Source: Doryteuthis pealeii
Taxonomy: Eukaryota; Mollusca; Cephalopoda; Myopsida; Loliginidae
DNA length: 64,000 bases
Reading direction: 5' to 3'
Assembly (NCBI GenBank): GCA_023376005.1
Contig: CM042181.1
Span: 18,025,228 to 18,089,227 of the forward strand
Part shown: positions 51,123 to 63,837 of the stretch, one piece after another
Position numbering within the stretch: position 1 is the first letter of the stretch
Layout: every line of letters begins with the position of its first letter
Notes under the pieces: generated by a model
Seen by the model: the letters and a program-made list of their open reading frames with translations, nothing else
Told to the model about the DNA's origin: nothing
Database searches by the model: none
Translations under genes and position numbers: made by a program

Positions 51123-51690
51123 AAGAATGTAGAACTATTTCTTTTCGCCATTCAAGGGTTGAATAATATCAGCCGGCAAATATTCGTGTTTTTTTTGTTG
51201 TTTTTTTTTTCATCGTCTTATCAGCTCAAATTCCGTATCTTTATTTTCTTTTTTCAATTTCGGGTCCAACTGAACTTATGTAAAAACATGCGAGGCAGAT
51301 TGATTTTCTAGCGAGCATGTTTATACATAAAGTTGAAAGTTCATTCCACTCATTTTTTGTTTACAACACTTGAATTTGCTATCATGTGATCACAAGAAAA
51401 TAGAATGATCTCTTTACCGCCCAGGCCACAGGTTACAATTTACAAAAAGAAAAAGAAAAAGAAATATTAGATTTACTAGTACAAAATAATTTTAAAAAAC
51501 ACCCTCCGGGCGATGTAAAAATAGATTGTTGAAACATAAGCGATATAACAAATATAAAGTGCTCAATACGTTAGTACAGCAAATTTATTATGATAATGGT
51601 ACACGGTAATATCCTACTCGAGTTTCACCATAAGGATCTTCAGGGTTAAATCCACTGGATTAATCAAGATATTGATTAATTGCAGTCGGC

Positions 51691-51705
<15 letters not shown>
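51123..51705. repeat. Duplicate of 43371-43870 (fuller copy)
   Basis: Direct copy with extra short blocks absent at 43 kb. Contains the family P4 left arm. Confidence 0.85.
51610..51648 (-). ncRNA. Hammerhead ribozyme motif
   Basis: Minus strand: TAACC with an imperfect GGATA partner, CTGAAGA, CC/GG stem II, GAA, ACTCGAGT, H17 = A. Confidence 0.6.
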
Positions 51706-51741
<36 letters not shown>

Positions 51742-51889
51742 ACTTATTGAAATAACACTCGTACGATTGATGTCATCGTGACACATTTCTTTTAAAATGG
51801 CATCTCTTTGAACAAAGTCAAATCATTAACACTTGCGGTACCTAAAAATAAAAAAACACACCCTCCGACCAGTGTAAAAATGATATATA

Positions 51890-52159
51890 CTAGCAAAATA
51901 AAAAACGTCCCCCGAGCGATGTAAAAATAGATTTTTGAAACATATTACCTGAGGGGTGGAAGTAAAAAATTCAATGTCAGCGAGTTTGTGCCCCAAGTAA
52001 GTAAAATCATCAAATTCATTAGAGGATTAAAAAATAAAACAATTTGAAATGTAAATGTGTATTTATTCTATGTTATGACGATTTTGGAAAGATGACGTAA
52101 GCAGTGACGTAATTTTTGTTACAGACAAAAACCGGAAGCTAATCTCCATTATTAATAGA
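51890..52159 (-). mobile_element. Helitron family B (shortened)
   Basis: Minus strand TCTATTAATAATGGAGATT start at 52159 and CTAG end at 51890. Lacks the middle part present in 52160-52538. Confidence 0.75.
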
Positions 52160-52538
52160 CTAGCAAAATAAAAAACACCCTCTAGGCGACGTAAAATAAA
52201 TATTCCCTGAGGGGTGGGAGTAAAAAATTCAATGTCAGCGAGTTTGTACCCTAAGTAAGTAAAATCATCAAATTCATTAAAGGATTAAAGAAATAAAACA
52301 ATTTGAAATGTAAACTTTAAATATGTATTAAAATAAAACAAACTATATATAGATATATAATACCAGTCATGTATTTATTAAAACTTGTTTTAAAAAACAA
52401 TGAGGACTGTCTAATGCTGCATGTTCAAATTTTGAGTGTATTTATTCTATGTTATGACGGTTTTGGGTAATGTGACGTAAGCAGTGTCGTAGTTTTTGTT
52501 ACAGACAAAAACCGGAAGCGAATCTCCATTATTAATAT
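52160..52538 (-). mobile_element. Helitron family B, head-to-tail with the previous one
   Basis: Its CTAG end (52160-52163) directly abuts the TC start of the neighbour. 5' end slightly altered (ATATTAATAATGGAG). Confidence 0.75.
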
Positions 52539-52539
52539 A

Positions 52540-53842
52540 TTGTTGTTATATTGTACTTCTTTGTTTGGATTTTATTATAACCCGTCGGTCGCTACTGAGC
52601 TAAAGGGCTCACAGAATTTCCGAAATTGACCGTGAAGATCGGATTTTCTGCATCAACCAAGGATTGCAGGGTCTCTATATTTGCTGGAAGTCTAGCCGAA
52701 TGCCCACGCTGTGTTTAGATCTCAAACGACTAGAAATATGCTATAGAAACTGATTTCCAAGGTTAACGACTGCCTAGTGGTCACATAAAAAACAACGACC
52801 CTTTTTCTTCAAACTTAACAAAATTTATATTCAAATAACAAAAGAATACAAACAATTATTTCTCAAGACTATGGGAGTGATGGACCCGTAATTAATAACT
52901 TCTGGTCTTATACAAAGTATTGTGCAAAACAGTTTGTAAGTTGACTAAGTTTTCAAATGGTCTTAGCTGAAGTCAGTCTCTCGGCACTCAGTATTTGCGT
53001 TAATCTTCTCAGCTAGCCCGGTCAGCTCATGTGATTCTCAAGCAATCACAACTTCATCTGCTCTTCAGCCTGGTTTGGCTTCATCTGCCCGTTCGGCCTC
53101 ATCTGATTCTCAAGCAAAATTGTCCCAGTTAAATAATATTTCAATCGGAACAATTTTATTTCCGGCCGGCATGAAGATATCAGTAACTCTCTGCACCTCC
53201 CACTTTGGCAGGGTAACCACCCTCCTCTAGTTCCAACCAGCCAATCAAATTCACTTCTGCCAAATCGACAGGGGCTTCAGTTCTTCTGGCTACTTGAGTG
53301 TTTTTAAATACATTTAGATTTAATTCCGATTTTCAACAAGAGTTTATCTCTTTTCTTAAGTGGGAAAGGAAACAATAAAAAGATTCTCTTCAAGACAATC
53401 ATGGTCAACTTCTTCCGAGCGATATCAGTCTGGTTATATCAAAGAGCTATCTCCAGCCCTTACAGTTAACTCAAGTGTTTCCCCACGGGAGGTCTCCCAG
53501 GCCACTTGAATTTCTCCAGCATCGACCTCTGGATATCTTGTTCCGCGCCTTTAGTCTGATCACTTCAAAGGACCGTCTCGATCGCCGCCCATTTAAAGAT
53601 CCTTGCTTCTGGGAGGTCCTCTGCCAAGACCAACTAGAATTACTAAGGCCAGATGGATAGAGTCTGACGTCACTGCGATATCATCATATCTAGTCCCAAG
53701 TTTGTTTCACCCAAAACGAGGCTACACGAGCAACACCGGCTAGATACACACGTGTCTAAAAAATAATAGTCAAATAGTCAACGACTTTTTCTTGTAATTA
53801 TTCAGTCAATTAATTTTATTTTATTTTAATTTATAAACAAAA
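52540..53842. other. Unassigned, GC-richer, possible retroelement piece
   Basis: Starts after a fragment (TTGTTATATTGTACTTCTTT) of the 58-59-kb tandem unit. No matching termini or protein domain seen. Confidence 0.35.
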
Positions 53843-55178
53843 ATGCCTTTTAAGTGTGTTGTGCCTTTTTGTAATGGAAACTAAATGAAATGTACCAAAA
53901 GTTAGTGTTTTTTCTTTCCCTTATGATAAAATTTTGGATTTACGAAAATACGAGAACATTTTTTACCTACAAAGAATTCCAAAGTGAGTAATTTTTTTGT
54001 ATTTTTGTATTAATATTTTGTATTAAAACTAAATAAATTTAATTTAAACTTCAATAATTGAAGTATTTTAAAGTCTTTGTAATTCACAAAATCAAGTTTA
54101 AGACATTAAAAGCTCTGTCTTAAGTTAACAATTTTTTTCACATAAGAGCGTAAAATAAAAAGTTCTGTAAAAACTCATATTTTAGAAATAAACTCTAAAG
54201 AAATTCTCGATATTAATTCATTAAATTCGTAAAGGGATATTTTTATAAACATAAAAGAAATAATTCTGATAATCCTAACAATATTTTTGAATAGTTTTAT
54301 TCATAAATAAATGAGTCTATTAAATTAAATTGACTATTTTGGTTAGTCTTAAATGCGAGAAAGTAAATATTTGTCTAATGTCTAATAATCCCACAATTAC
54401 TTTGATATAAATTTATTCAAATAAAAAAGGGATATTATTATTATTATTGATATTATTATTATTATCGTTATCATTATTATTATTGAACTAAAGTTGGAAA
54501 ATACTTGACTTTTTTTTTTTTGGTAAGTAATTGTTTTATTTCATCAATAAAAAATCTTTTTTTTATTTATTTACTTTATTTATCTATTTTTTTCCTACTT
54601 GGCTTTTTTTTTGGGGGGGGGTAAGTCAGGTTAGTTAATTTCATTTATTTAACGAATCTTGAAATATTGAGGACAATTTGCAAATTTAGCCTTTGTTATC
54701 ATTATTTACTCCTTTTGAGTTTTCACATCAGTGTTAGCTGATGGTCTTTCACTGGAGTCTGAGTGACAGCAAGTCTCCTCAGGTCTCCAGGACTCTTCTG
54801 AGTATTCTGGCAGATTGCAGCAGTACAGTGTTCTGGATGGTATCAATCATTATAATTATTGCTATCATTATTATTATTAGTTTTTCACACCAGCTGATGG
54901 TATTTCCCTGAAGTTATTATTGTTATCATTGTTATTTAAATTATTATTATCATAAAAATACTGATTCTAATAATAATAATAGTAATAATAATGATTCTAA
55001 TAATGAAGGTTTGGAAAGTTTGGAAATCAGAGGAAGTATTGAAACCATTCAGAACACTGAACTGCTGCAATCTGCCAGAATACTCAGAAGAGTCCTGGAG
55101 ACCTGAGGAGACTTGCTGTCACTCAGACTCCAGTGAAAGACCATCAGCTAATGCTGATGTGAAAACTCAAAAGGAGTA

Positions 55179-55211
<33 letters not shown>

Positions 55212-57115
55212 ATTATTGATAATAAAATAATTCTAATAGTAATTAAATTAATCTTATGTCTTTGTAATTCACAATTGTAATTCAATTGAAATTTAGGATT
55301 AAAATTAAAGGATTAAAAAGGATTAAAATCTATCAAAATTTTCAAAATCATTTTATCCAAAAAATAATTATTCATTATTCTAATTCAAAAAATATATAAA
55401 TGTTAAAAATTCTCTCTTTATTTGTACATAGATTTGTCACTAATAATTTTTTGTTGAATTGGTAAATTATGTTCCTTAAAGATATCAGAACACTCTTCAT
55501 TTTTCCTAGAATTATAAGAAAAATGCTTCATATTGTAGATTTTTTGCTGACAAACTTTTAAGATTTTTACAAGGATTTAAAATAGGTTTTGATTTTTACA
55601 ATATTTTTAGGTATGTGAACTACATTTTCGACCAGAGGACATAAGAAGAGAAGCATCAGCATTTGATGAAAAAACAGGGACAGCAATTAAAGTTAAACTT
55701 TTAAAAAAATCTCTTTGTGATGGCGCAATTCCTAGAATTCTCCCAAACTGTCCCTCATATCTATCATCATCAATCACCTCTAGAGAGTCACCAGATTCTA
55801 GAAGAATTCGACTGGACAATTCTGCACTTAAAAGTGCTTTAAATGGACACAGAACAACAGCAAGCTAATCCCCCTAGTATAATTTTTATACTAAAATTAA
55901 TCATGTCATTTTTTATATTGATACAAGATGAATCAAGCAAATATTTTAATTCAATAAAATTTATATATGAGCAGCTAAAATTAATGACACAGAATAAGTT
56001 TGATTATTCAACAGAAATGATGATATTTTCTTCATTATTATATAACTGCTCTCCTAAAGGGTATAGATTATTAAGAGATGGCAAAAATATAATTTTACCT
56101 AGTTATTCGACAATTAAAAGAGTAACATTATCAACAAATATGAATCCTTTAATTGAGCAACATGATAACAATTTTCTCATGTATATTAAAAACAAATTCA
56201 AGTTACTTGTACAGAAAGACACTACAGTATCTTTACTTGTTGATGAAATTCACCTAAAACCTTATTTTGATTATAAGGGTGGTAATATTGTTGGCTTATC
56301 TGACAATAGAAATGAAGCTGCAACAAGTGCATTTGCTTTTATGCTTAGTGTATTCTCACCATATAAGGATGTTGTGCATGTTATGCCAACTAAATGTCTT
56401 AAAGCTGAAAATTTATTTAATATTGTTAAACGTATTATAATTGGTTTAGAGGAGATAGGCTTTCAAGTATTATCAATCATAACAGATAATAATGCAATAA
56501 ATAAAAAGGCTATATCTTACTTTTGCAATCCACCAAAGCTTTCGATTGTATATCCACACCCATTTGTTAAGTCTCGGCCTCTTTTCTTTCTATTTGACTC
56601 AGTCCATATATTAAAATGCATTAGAAACAATTGGCTTGGTCAAAAAGATGCAACTAAATGCATGCTCTTTCCAAAATTTTGTCATAATGGAAATCATGAA
56701 TTAAATAGTATCCAAAGTGCCCCATTTTGTACCTTACAGAAACTTCATGCCCTGGAATCTCAGTCAATTTTGAAATATTGTTATAAATTGACCTCAAAAG
56801 CTCTTTATCCTACTAGTCTTGAAAGGCAAAATGTTAATTTAGTTCTGCAAATTTTCAATGAATATAAATCATTCTTTTCTTCATTCAGTAAATCAAAGGA
56901 AATTAGCCATGCATATAACATTGAATGTATTGGCAGACCATGAGCTACTTTTTAATGTTGACACTTGTGATGAAGGTCATAATATTGAAAAAATAGAAAA
57001 GATGTTTATCTTAAGCTCTACAAATGCTCTTTTAAATAATTTTTGTTCTAGAGAAAATGATAACATCATTAATAAGTTAAGCAAAAAAAGAAAACTTCAG
57101 ACATTCAGCTGAATT
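53843..57115 (+). pseudogene. THAP / P-element-like transposase, degenerate
   Basis: First piece: ATG 53843, MPFKCVVPFCNGN with the first Cys pair (C-x4-C) of a THAP zinc finger, then stops and a frameshift; donor GTGAGT at 53984. Second piece from an acceptor at 55610: VCELHFRPEDI supplies the CxxH half, then GAIPRILP, ending at a stop at 55868. A frameshift leads to the open frame 55843-56943 (366 codons) with RNase-H-like candidates D134 (LLVDEIHLKPYFDYKGG) and D215 (SIITDNNAINK) and the family motif FDSVHILKCIRNNWL. Another frameshift near 56900 leads into a frame ending at 57112. The zinc finger is broken and the C-terminal part short, so it should be inactive. Confidence 0.85.
54701..55184. 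mobile_element. Foldback element inside the transposase intron
   Basis: Arms of about 147 bp (54701-54847 and 55038-55184), sharing GTCTGAGTGACAGCAAGTCT or its complement, around an ATT-repeat-rich loop. The predicted reading frame on the right arm is incidental. Confidence 0.88.
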
Positions 57116-57119
57116 TTAT

Positions 57120-58020
57120 ATCTATAACCTATTTTTCAATAAGTATTATTTGATTTTTGTAATTTGTTTGTCTGTTTATATCTAATTATTGATTGTTCAT
57201 TTATTCATAATTCAGTATATATTGTAAATTTACAGAATAATCATTAAAATTGAAAAAAAAGCAAATCAAAACAATGCTGATTATAATTTATCTAAACTTG
57301 GTTTCAAATTTATATTTAATATATTTATTGTAATCTGTCTGTTTATATATAATATAATATTGTAAAAATACAGAATAATCATTAAAATTGAAAAAAAAAA
57401 GCAAATCAAAACAATGCTGATTATAATTCATATTTAATATATTTATTTATATTTATTGTAATTTGTTTGTCTGTTTATATCTAATTATTGATTGTTCATT
57501 TATTCATAATTCAGTTGTTCCTGTATTAAGTAATTATCACTTGATAATTACAATATTGTAAATTTACAGAATAATCATGAAATTTAAAAAAAAAGCAAAT
57601 CAAAACCATGCTGATTATAATTTACCTAAACTTTATCAAATTTATATTTAGTATATTTATTTATATTTGTTTGTTTGTTTATCTAATAATTGATTGTTCA
57701 TTTATTCATAATTCAGTTTACAGTTTTTTTAAATTAAAATAAAAAAAACATGCAAATCAAAACAATGTTGCTTATCATTTATAAAAAAAATGTTTTCAAT
57801 TTTAAAAAAATATATATTATGAACGAATTTCAGTTATTAAAGTTTAATGTAATGGTATTTGTTTTTTTTATGTACCTCAACGTTGCCTTTACAAGTTTTT
57901 TTAAAATTAAAATAAAAAACATGCAAATCAAAACAATGTTTGTTATCATTTATAAAAGTTGTTTTCAAATTTGAAATAAATAAAATTATGAACGAATTTC
58001 AGTTATTAAAGTTTAATGAA
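57120..58020. repeat. AT-rich tandem repeat, about 180-230 bp x 4-5
   Basis: Units share AAGCAAATCAAAACAATGCT and TTGATTGTTCATTTATTCAT. Confidence 0.85.
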
Positions 58021-58290
58021 ACATAACACTTGTTTATTTACTGTCTTTACGAGACAACGGTATCTATTTCGCTTGCTCTAAGTTGGGCCCACTTTTGTGA
58101 CGTCACACACCCAAAGAACGGGCCTTCTATATCGGTGGCCTCGCCTCTGCCCACACGAAATTCCACTTTCGATATGGTCATTTCATAGCCACCATCTGTT
58201 TTGATTCTTCGGTCGAGGTCACCCGGCGAATTATATTTCCGTTTTTTCTTCTTTCTTTCTTTTTCTAATTTTAAAACCTAAATCAGGTCA
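58021..58290. other. GC-richer unassigned stretch
   Basis: Contains GTGACGTCAC. No ends or domain recognised. Confidence 0.4.
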
Positions 58291-59720
58291 CATTATTATG
58301 TATATATTCACCTACGTTGAAACATAACAAGTATTTAGGAGAGAGAAAAAAGTGTACTAAGTAAAGATACAAGGTGAACAGAGTAATTAGATGACTTTAC
58401 GTTGGAAGGTCTCTTGAGCCTTTCTAACGTCGTATCAGAACCAGTTTTGTCCACTAAAGCCAATCACATTCAATTCCAATAACCCCAAAGGAAATAGTCA
58501 AGGTGAGTAAGATCTGGTGATCATGGCAGCCATTCCACAGCTTCGTCCGATCCATCTGCTAGAGAAGATCTGGTTCAAGTAGTTATGTACCCAATTATCA
58601 TCAATGAATATGTTTTTGAAATCAATAAAGATGTTTGTTTTTAAAACCAGGACTTTATTATGTATATATTCACATATCTTGTTATATGTCATGTTCCATG
58701 TGCTCAGACAATAAAGTCTGCATTGTTGTTATATTGTACTTCTTTGTTTGGATTTTATTATGTATATATTCACCTACATTGGAAGGTTTCTCTGAAGCCT
58801 TTCTAACGTATTATAAGAACCAGTTTTGGCCACTAACCCCAAAACCACACATTTAATTCTTATAATTTTAATCTCAACAAGTGTCACGAGACTTGCATGG
58901 ATGACATAATAAACTGGGTCCCTTTTTTACGAAATGCTCTCTATCAAAATATATCCCACTTGTCGACGTTCCTCTTTTCGCATCCAACGCTTATATTCAG
59001 TAAGAACTTTTTCTTACTTCCCAAAGACTTTTATCCTCACTGTTTTTATCTTGTTATATATTTCATGTTCCATGTGATCAGACAATAAAGTCTGTATTTT
59101 TGTTATATTGTACTTCTTTGTTTGGATTTTATTATGTATATATTCACCTACATTGGAAGGTTTCTCTGAAGCCTTTCTAACGTATTATAAGAACCAGTTT
59201 TGGCCACTAAAGACAAAACTACACATTCAATTCTTATAATTGGTATACCCTGATGTTCCATGTGCTCAGACAATAAAGTCTGTATTATTGTTATATTGTA
59301 CTTCTTTGTTTGAATTTCATTATGTATATATTTACCTACGTTGGAAGGTTTCTCTGAAGCCTTTTAATGTATTATAAGAACCAGTTTTGGCCATCAAAGC
59401 CAAAACTACACATTCAATTCTTATAATTGGAATACCCTGATGTTCCGTATGCTCAGACAATAAAGTCTGTATTGTTGTTATATTGTACTTCTTTGTTTGA
59501 ATTTCATTATGTATATATTCACCTACATTGGAAGGTTTCTCTGAAGCCTTTCTAACGTATTATAAGAACCAGTTTTGGCCACTAACCCCAAAACGACACA
59601 TTTCATTCTTATAATTTTAATCTCAACAAGTGTCACGAGACTTGCATGGATGACATAATAAACTGGGTCCCTTTTTTACGAAATGCTCTCTATCAAAATA
59701 TATCCCACTTGTCGACGTTC
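58290..59720. repeat. Tandem repeat, about 180-230 bp unit
   Basis: Units share TTATATTGTACTTCTTTG, TTATGTATATATTCACCTAC and GAACCAGTTTTGGCCACTAA. A longer block (AAGTGTCACGAGACTTGCAT) occurs at about 58879 and 59628. Confidence 0.9.
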
Positions 59721-59739
59721 CTCTTTTCGCACCTGTCCG

Positions 59740-60870
59740 ATCCTGTCTAATTAGGGTTGTTTTATTCTTTTTTTTTTCTGTTTTTCTTTTTTTTGAACTT
59801 TGATAAGCGAATTTTTGATGCTCACTAAGTGGCTCCGTTATCAGAAAGAAACAAAATGTTGTACCAGAGAAAGGTAGATACCCTCTGTTAAATGTGTGAA
59901 CACGCTCACACAAGACGATAATAAAAAATAGGGTTGGTATCATACTCCTCTTCGCCCTCTTTGAAAAACAATTCTTACGTGACTACTTGAGAACATGAAA
60001 AACAGATCTCCACACCCACTCAAAAATATTTGAGATATTTGAGGGGATTAAAATATAAATAAAATAAAATTGAAATAAAAAACAACAACAAACTCCAATG
60101 AGCCTTCACCTACACCGGAAAAAAACCTCCGCGCATGTCCGAGAAAAAGGACAGACTTCCGACTCCCAAGAGAATTTCTCGGCCATTCTAGTTTGGGCCG
60201 TAACTGGGTCTAGTCGCTCCTACTGGTCAGGGAGATATTCCCTTGCTACGGGCGACTATGCCTGGGAATAAAGCTTAAATCATAAAACCACTTTTTGCTT
60301 TTGTCTCTTTCTTTTCCTTCCTTTTCAGCGCGACCGCCAAATGAGATGGGGTTAAAAGCGAAACTCATAAGAATACGCAACCAAGAATAGCCAGCTACAT
60401 TAAACCTTAAACCTTGGGTTTATTGCCCAGCGCCTGAGATGCCCCCCTTGAGGGGGAATGCCGACGGGATCGACGCAATTTTTGTTCTTTCTCACCCATT
60501 AGCTTCGGTTTGTGGGTAGGCCCACGTTTAAACGGAGCCTTGTGCCCAGACCATACAAGTGGGGTATGAGGCAAATATCTACATTAAACCTTAAAATACA
60601 ACCCCCCCCCCGCAAAAAAACATAGTGTGTAAAGGGTCGTGAGGATGATGTATTAATATTTGAAAATTGTCTACGTTTAAAACGTTTCGATTTTTATCCA
60701 TCAAATATATATATATACAATCTTCATCCAGACATTAAAAATATCGCCTGTTGATGTTGGCATTTGTTTATCAAGTCAAGACGCTATTATTTATTACTTA
60801 ACCTGATCTACTGGCCGAAGCTCACTGGACCCCCGCCCCGAAGGACGAGTGACAGGGAAGTATTATATAT
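59740..60870. other. Unassigned, possible LTR remnant
   Basis: 60090-60270 is GC-rich, with a GGGAATAAAGCTT polyadenylation-like word. 60040-60140 resembles 63130-63200 (GGATTA, ATAAAATAAAAT, then CCTC/GCGCATG). No domain seen. Confidence 0.35.
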
Positions 60871-60879
60871 ATATATATA

Positions 60880-61215
60880 TGGTGATTGCCGCTTCTTGAC
60901 AGAATAAGGCCATTTCTACAAGTAGTTCAGTTGAGAGCAGTTGTGAGTGCGCAGATGGCCCACGGGTCCAGCTTTAAAAAAAAAAAAAATTTTTTATGTA
61001 CCCTGTCACACATGTGAGACCCTCGACATACAGGCCCTGCCACACAGGTCAGAGTTCAATGTAGGAAATGTTACCATGGTGTCCATCATGTGTTGCTTCA
61101 GAATGGAGGGCTCTAGTCAACTTACCTCATACTTCTTACAGCTATCATTAGCCTGTCTTTCCATGAGGATGTGTATCCAGCCCACCCCCTTCTGTCAATT
61201 GGTCCTTATAGCTGA
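60880..61215 (+). repeat. Interspersed repeat R2
   Basis: Second copy of 17957-18310, again right after (TA)n. Confidence 0.8.
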
Positions 61216-61228
61216 AACTGATTTCTGC

Positions 61229-61231
<3 letters not shown>

Positions 61232-61282
<51 letters not shown>

Positions 61283-61322
61283 TAGAAAGAGAGAGAGGGG
61301 GAGAGATAGGTAGATAGATAGA
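61232..61322. repeat. TA, GA and GATA microsatellites
   Basis: Consecutive simple tracts. Confidence 0.95.
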
Positions 61323-61616
61323 CAGGTTCCCAAATTAGACTACATCTTTCAAATCACACATGGAGTGAAGCAATGCAAAACGTATCAGTGCACCAACTAT
61401 CACACTTCCCTGTCAGTTGCACATGTAGAATACGAACGAACCTCTGCTAATGAGTCAAATCCTCTCAATGGGGCCACATGTTGACTATTTGTGGTGACGC
61501 ATGTTGCTTAAAGGCGGAATCCTGGTGGCTGAGCAGTACCTGAAAGGCAACCTCACATTGGCCTTTACTTAGGCTAGACTGGAGGTTCAAGAAGCCCCCT
61601 TCGTTCAATCCGCTGG

Positions 61617-61830
61617 TCATGTCAAGCCCTAGCATCTATATGATTGTCCCAACCATGTTACACTTTTGGCAAACCCCAACCTTGTTTTATCATACATGTT
61701 CTAGAAGGCGGTAGCTGATGCTCCTGTCATGGGTATGACGTTAGATTGCATCTAACGATGAAATTTCAGTTCTGGAGCTCTAGGGAGTGTGGAGTACCCC
61801 TTCATCACCATTACTCCCAGTTCCATCCAT
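61617..61830 (+). repeat. Interspersed repeat R1
   Basis: Third copy of the 14166-14420 repeat, diverged. Confidence 0.75.
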
Positions 61831-62176
61831 TTTAATGCCCTGATGAAGATTGTAGATATATATTTGATATATAACATTCGAAATATTTTTAAAACAAAAA
61901 CCCTAAGAACATGCAACAAGAGTATCCAGTTACATTTTAAACCTTTAAAACACCCAAAACCTCTTGCTACCCCAAATATTCCATCTATATATTAATACTC
62001 TACCACTCAAAATCGCCCAAGATGCAAAAATGTAAATTCTGATTATTTGGTATCGCTTATCCGTCGAATTCTCATTTCTTATGAGTGTCGTCATCGCAGC
62101 TAGATAATGGACCATTCCTTTTTTATAATAAAGAAAGAGAAGTAAAGGGATATGCTACACAGAAAAAATAAAAGTG

Positions 62177-62211
<35 letters not shown>

Positions 62212-62316
62212 AGGGAAAAGATATAGAGAAGGGGCGAGAACGCAGAAGCGATAACGCTAATCTGTTTCAATCGAACATATTGAAAAGACGAAAAGAAGGA
62301 AAGAAAGAAAAAAAAA
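61831..62316. other. Unassigned, with hammerhead-like trace and AAAG tract
   Basis: CCCTGATGAAGATTG at 61838 followed by TTCGAAATA resembles a hammerhead core, but stem III and the cleavage site are not formed. (GAAA)n at about 62177-62215. Confidence 0.5.
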
Positions 62317-62422
62317 GGTAATTTATGAGGAAGTGCGTCCCGTTCTCCTGCCTCAAGATTTGCTGCCCGGTGACTATTAAAATAACAAACCAGCTCAGTC
62401 TATTCAAAACTATCCATCTTCA

Positions 62423-62455
<33 letters not shown>

Positions 62456-63043
62456 CAATTTGTTCATATTTATCTATATTACTTTAAATACTAAGATTTT
62501 TTTTATTCATGTTTGTTTAATGTCTTGTTTTTAGTTTAAATAAACAAGAATTACAACAAAAAAAGATGCGACCCCCCCCCCCAAATACATTTACTTCTCG
62601 AAAATATCTATCTATCTATCTCCATCTGTTCATATCTATCTATATTATTTTGTTTGTTTATCTATCTATCTATCTATCTCAGTCTATTCCAAACTATATA
62701 TCCATCTTCATATCTAAACAAGAATTACGACAAATTACGATAAATAAACAAGAATTACAACAAAAAAAGATGCGACCCCCCCCCAAATACATTTACTTGT
62801 CGAAAATATCTATCTATCTCCATTTGTTCGTATCTATCTATATTATTTTGTTTGTTTATCTATCTATCTATCTCAGTCTATTCAAAACTATATATCCATC
62901 TTCATATCTAAACATTAACAAGAATTACGACAAATTACGATAAATGAACAAGAATTACGACGAGCTGGGGTTGTTATTTTGATAGTCACCGGGTAGCGGT
63001 TTTTGAGGCGGGAGACCGGGACGCACTTCCTCATAAATTACCG
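62317..63043. mobile_element. Foldback element with TATC microsatellites
   Basis: Arms of about 80 bp (TTTATGAGGAAGTGCGTCCC left, mirrored at about 63015-63037). Interior has a direct duplication of about 190 bp (62535-62740, 62745-62950) with (TATC)n tracts. Confidence 0.85.
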
Positions 63044-63124
63044 AAAAAAAAAGCGTGAAAGAGTTAAATCAAGATTATTATACTTTTTACATATTGAAAT
63101 ATTTGGCAACGGTTCCTGTGTGGG

Positions 63125-63260
63125 TGGAGAGGATTAGAATAAAATAAAATGAAAAAAATAAGAAATAACATTCTCCCAGGAAGAACCCCCTGGGCATGCG
63201 TAGTCACAACATTTTGGCGACGAGGATGACATGCCAAAATGTTGTAATTGAAACTGGTTT
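63125..63260. other. Possible LTR-retroelement trace
   Basis: TTTTGGCGACGAGGATGAC resembles the sequence often found just inside a 5' LTR. No LTR pair or coding region seen. Confidence 0.3.
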
Positions 63261-63364
63261 TATATACATGTTGTCGTAAAGGAAGGTATTTTCTCTACAA
63301 GATAGTTGGACTCGTCCAACGAAACATATAAAGATACAAATACGCGAGGTTATTTGTAGTCAAG

Positions 63365-63720
63365 TTACATAGTAGTATCCGTTTCGGGGCCTTCCTCTCG
63401 ACGGTTTTAAAAAGCACATCGTCCCCCCCCCGTCACTGATGTGAGGTCCCTCGGAATATCTGTATCGACCGTATGTAATAGATCGGTCTTCAACAAAAAT
63501 AAGACGGGATGAAATGACCGTTAGAAGAAGAATGCGCAAACAGAACGCTGTTAGTCAAAATTTGGAATTTTTCAAAAAATGCGTTGTCTGTATTAAAAAA
63601 TAAAATGAATTTTATTTAAAAATAAACGGTGCACATTCTCTCCTGATGATCCCATACATTTGTAAACATCATTTGTTTTTTCAATATATCAAATTCACAC
63701 TGTCGGATTAATTTCCTTTT
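63365..63720. repeat. Degraded copy of the 32-kb foldback
   Basis: GTTTCGGGGCCTTCCTCTCG and CATTCTCTCCTGATGATCCC match 32095-32290. Ends CACACTGTCGGATTAA. Confidence 0.8.
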
Positions 63721-63837
63721 ATTTCACATAGTAGTATCCATAGCTGAGTCACTACTAGTCAAGTAGCTAGTCATACTGTTGGAGAACTGCATGTTGAATA
63801 TCATTTATATTCTTGTACAAAAAGAAATAAACCTTTT

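Noticed and set aside
50602..51132. Identical open frames on both strands around 50.6-51.1 kb
   Set aside because: The same arm of a palindrome read on each strand. No domain, and it spans the hammerhead-like module.
55607..55819. Minus-strand open frame opposite the THAP exon
   Set aside because: Shadow of the plus-strand VCELHF coding piece.
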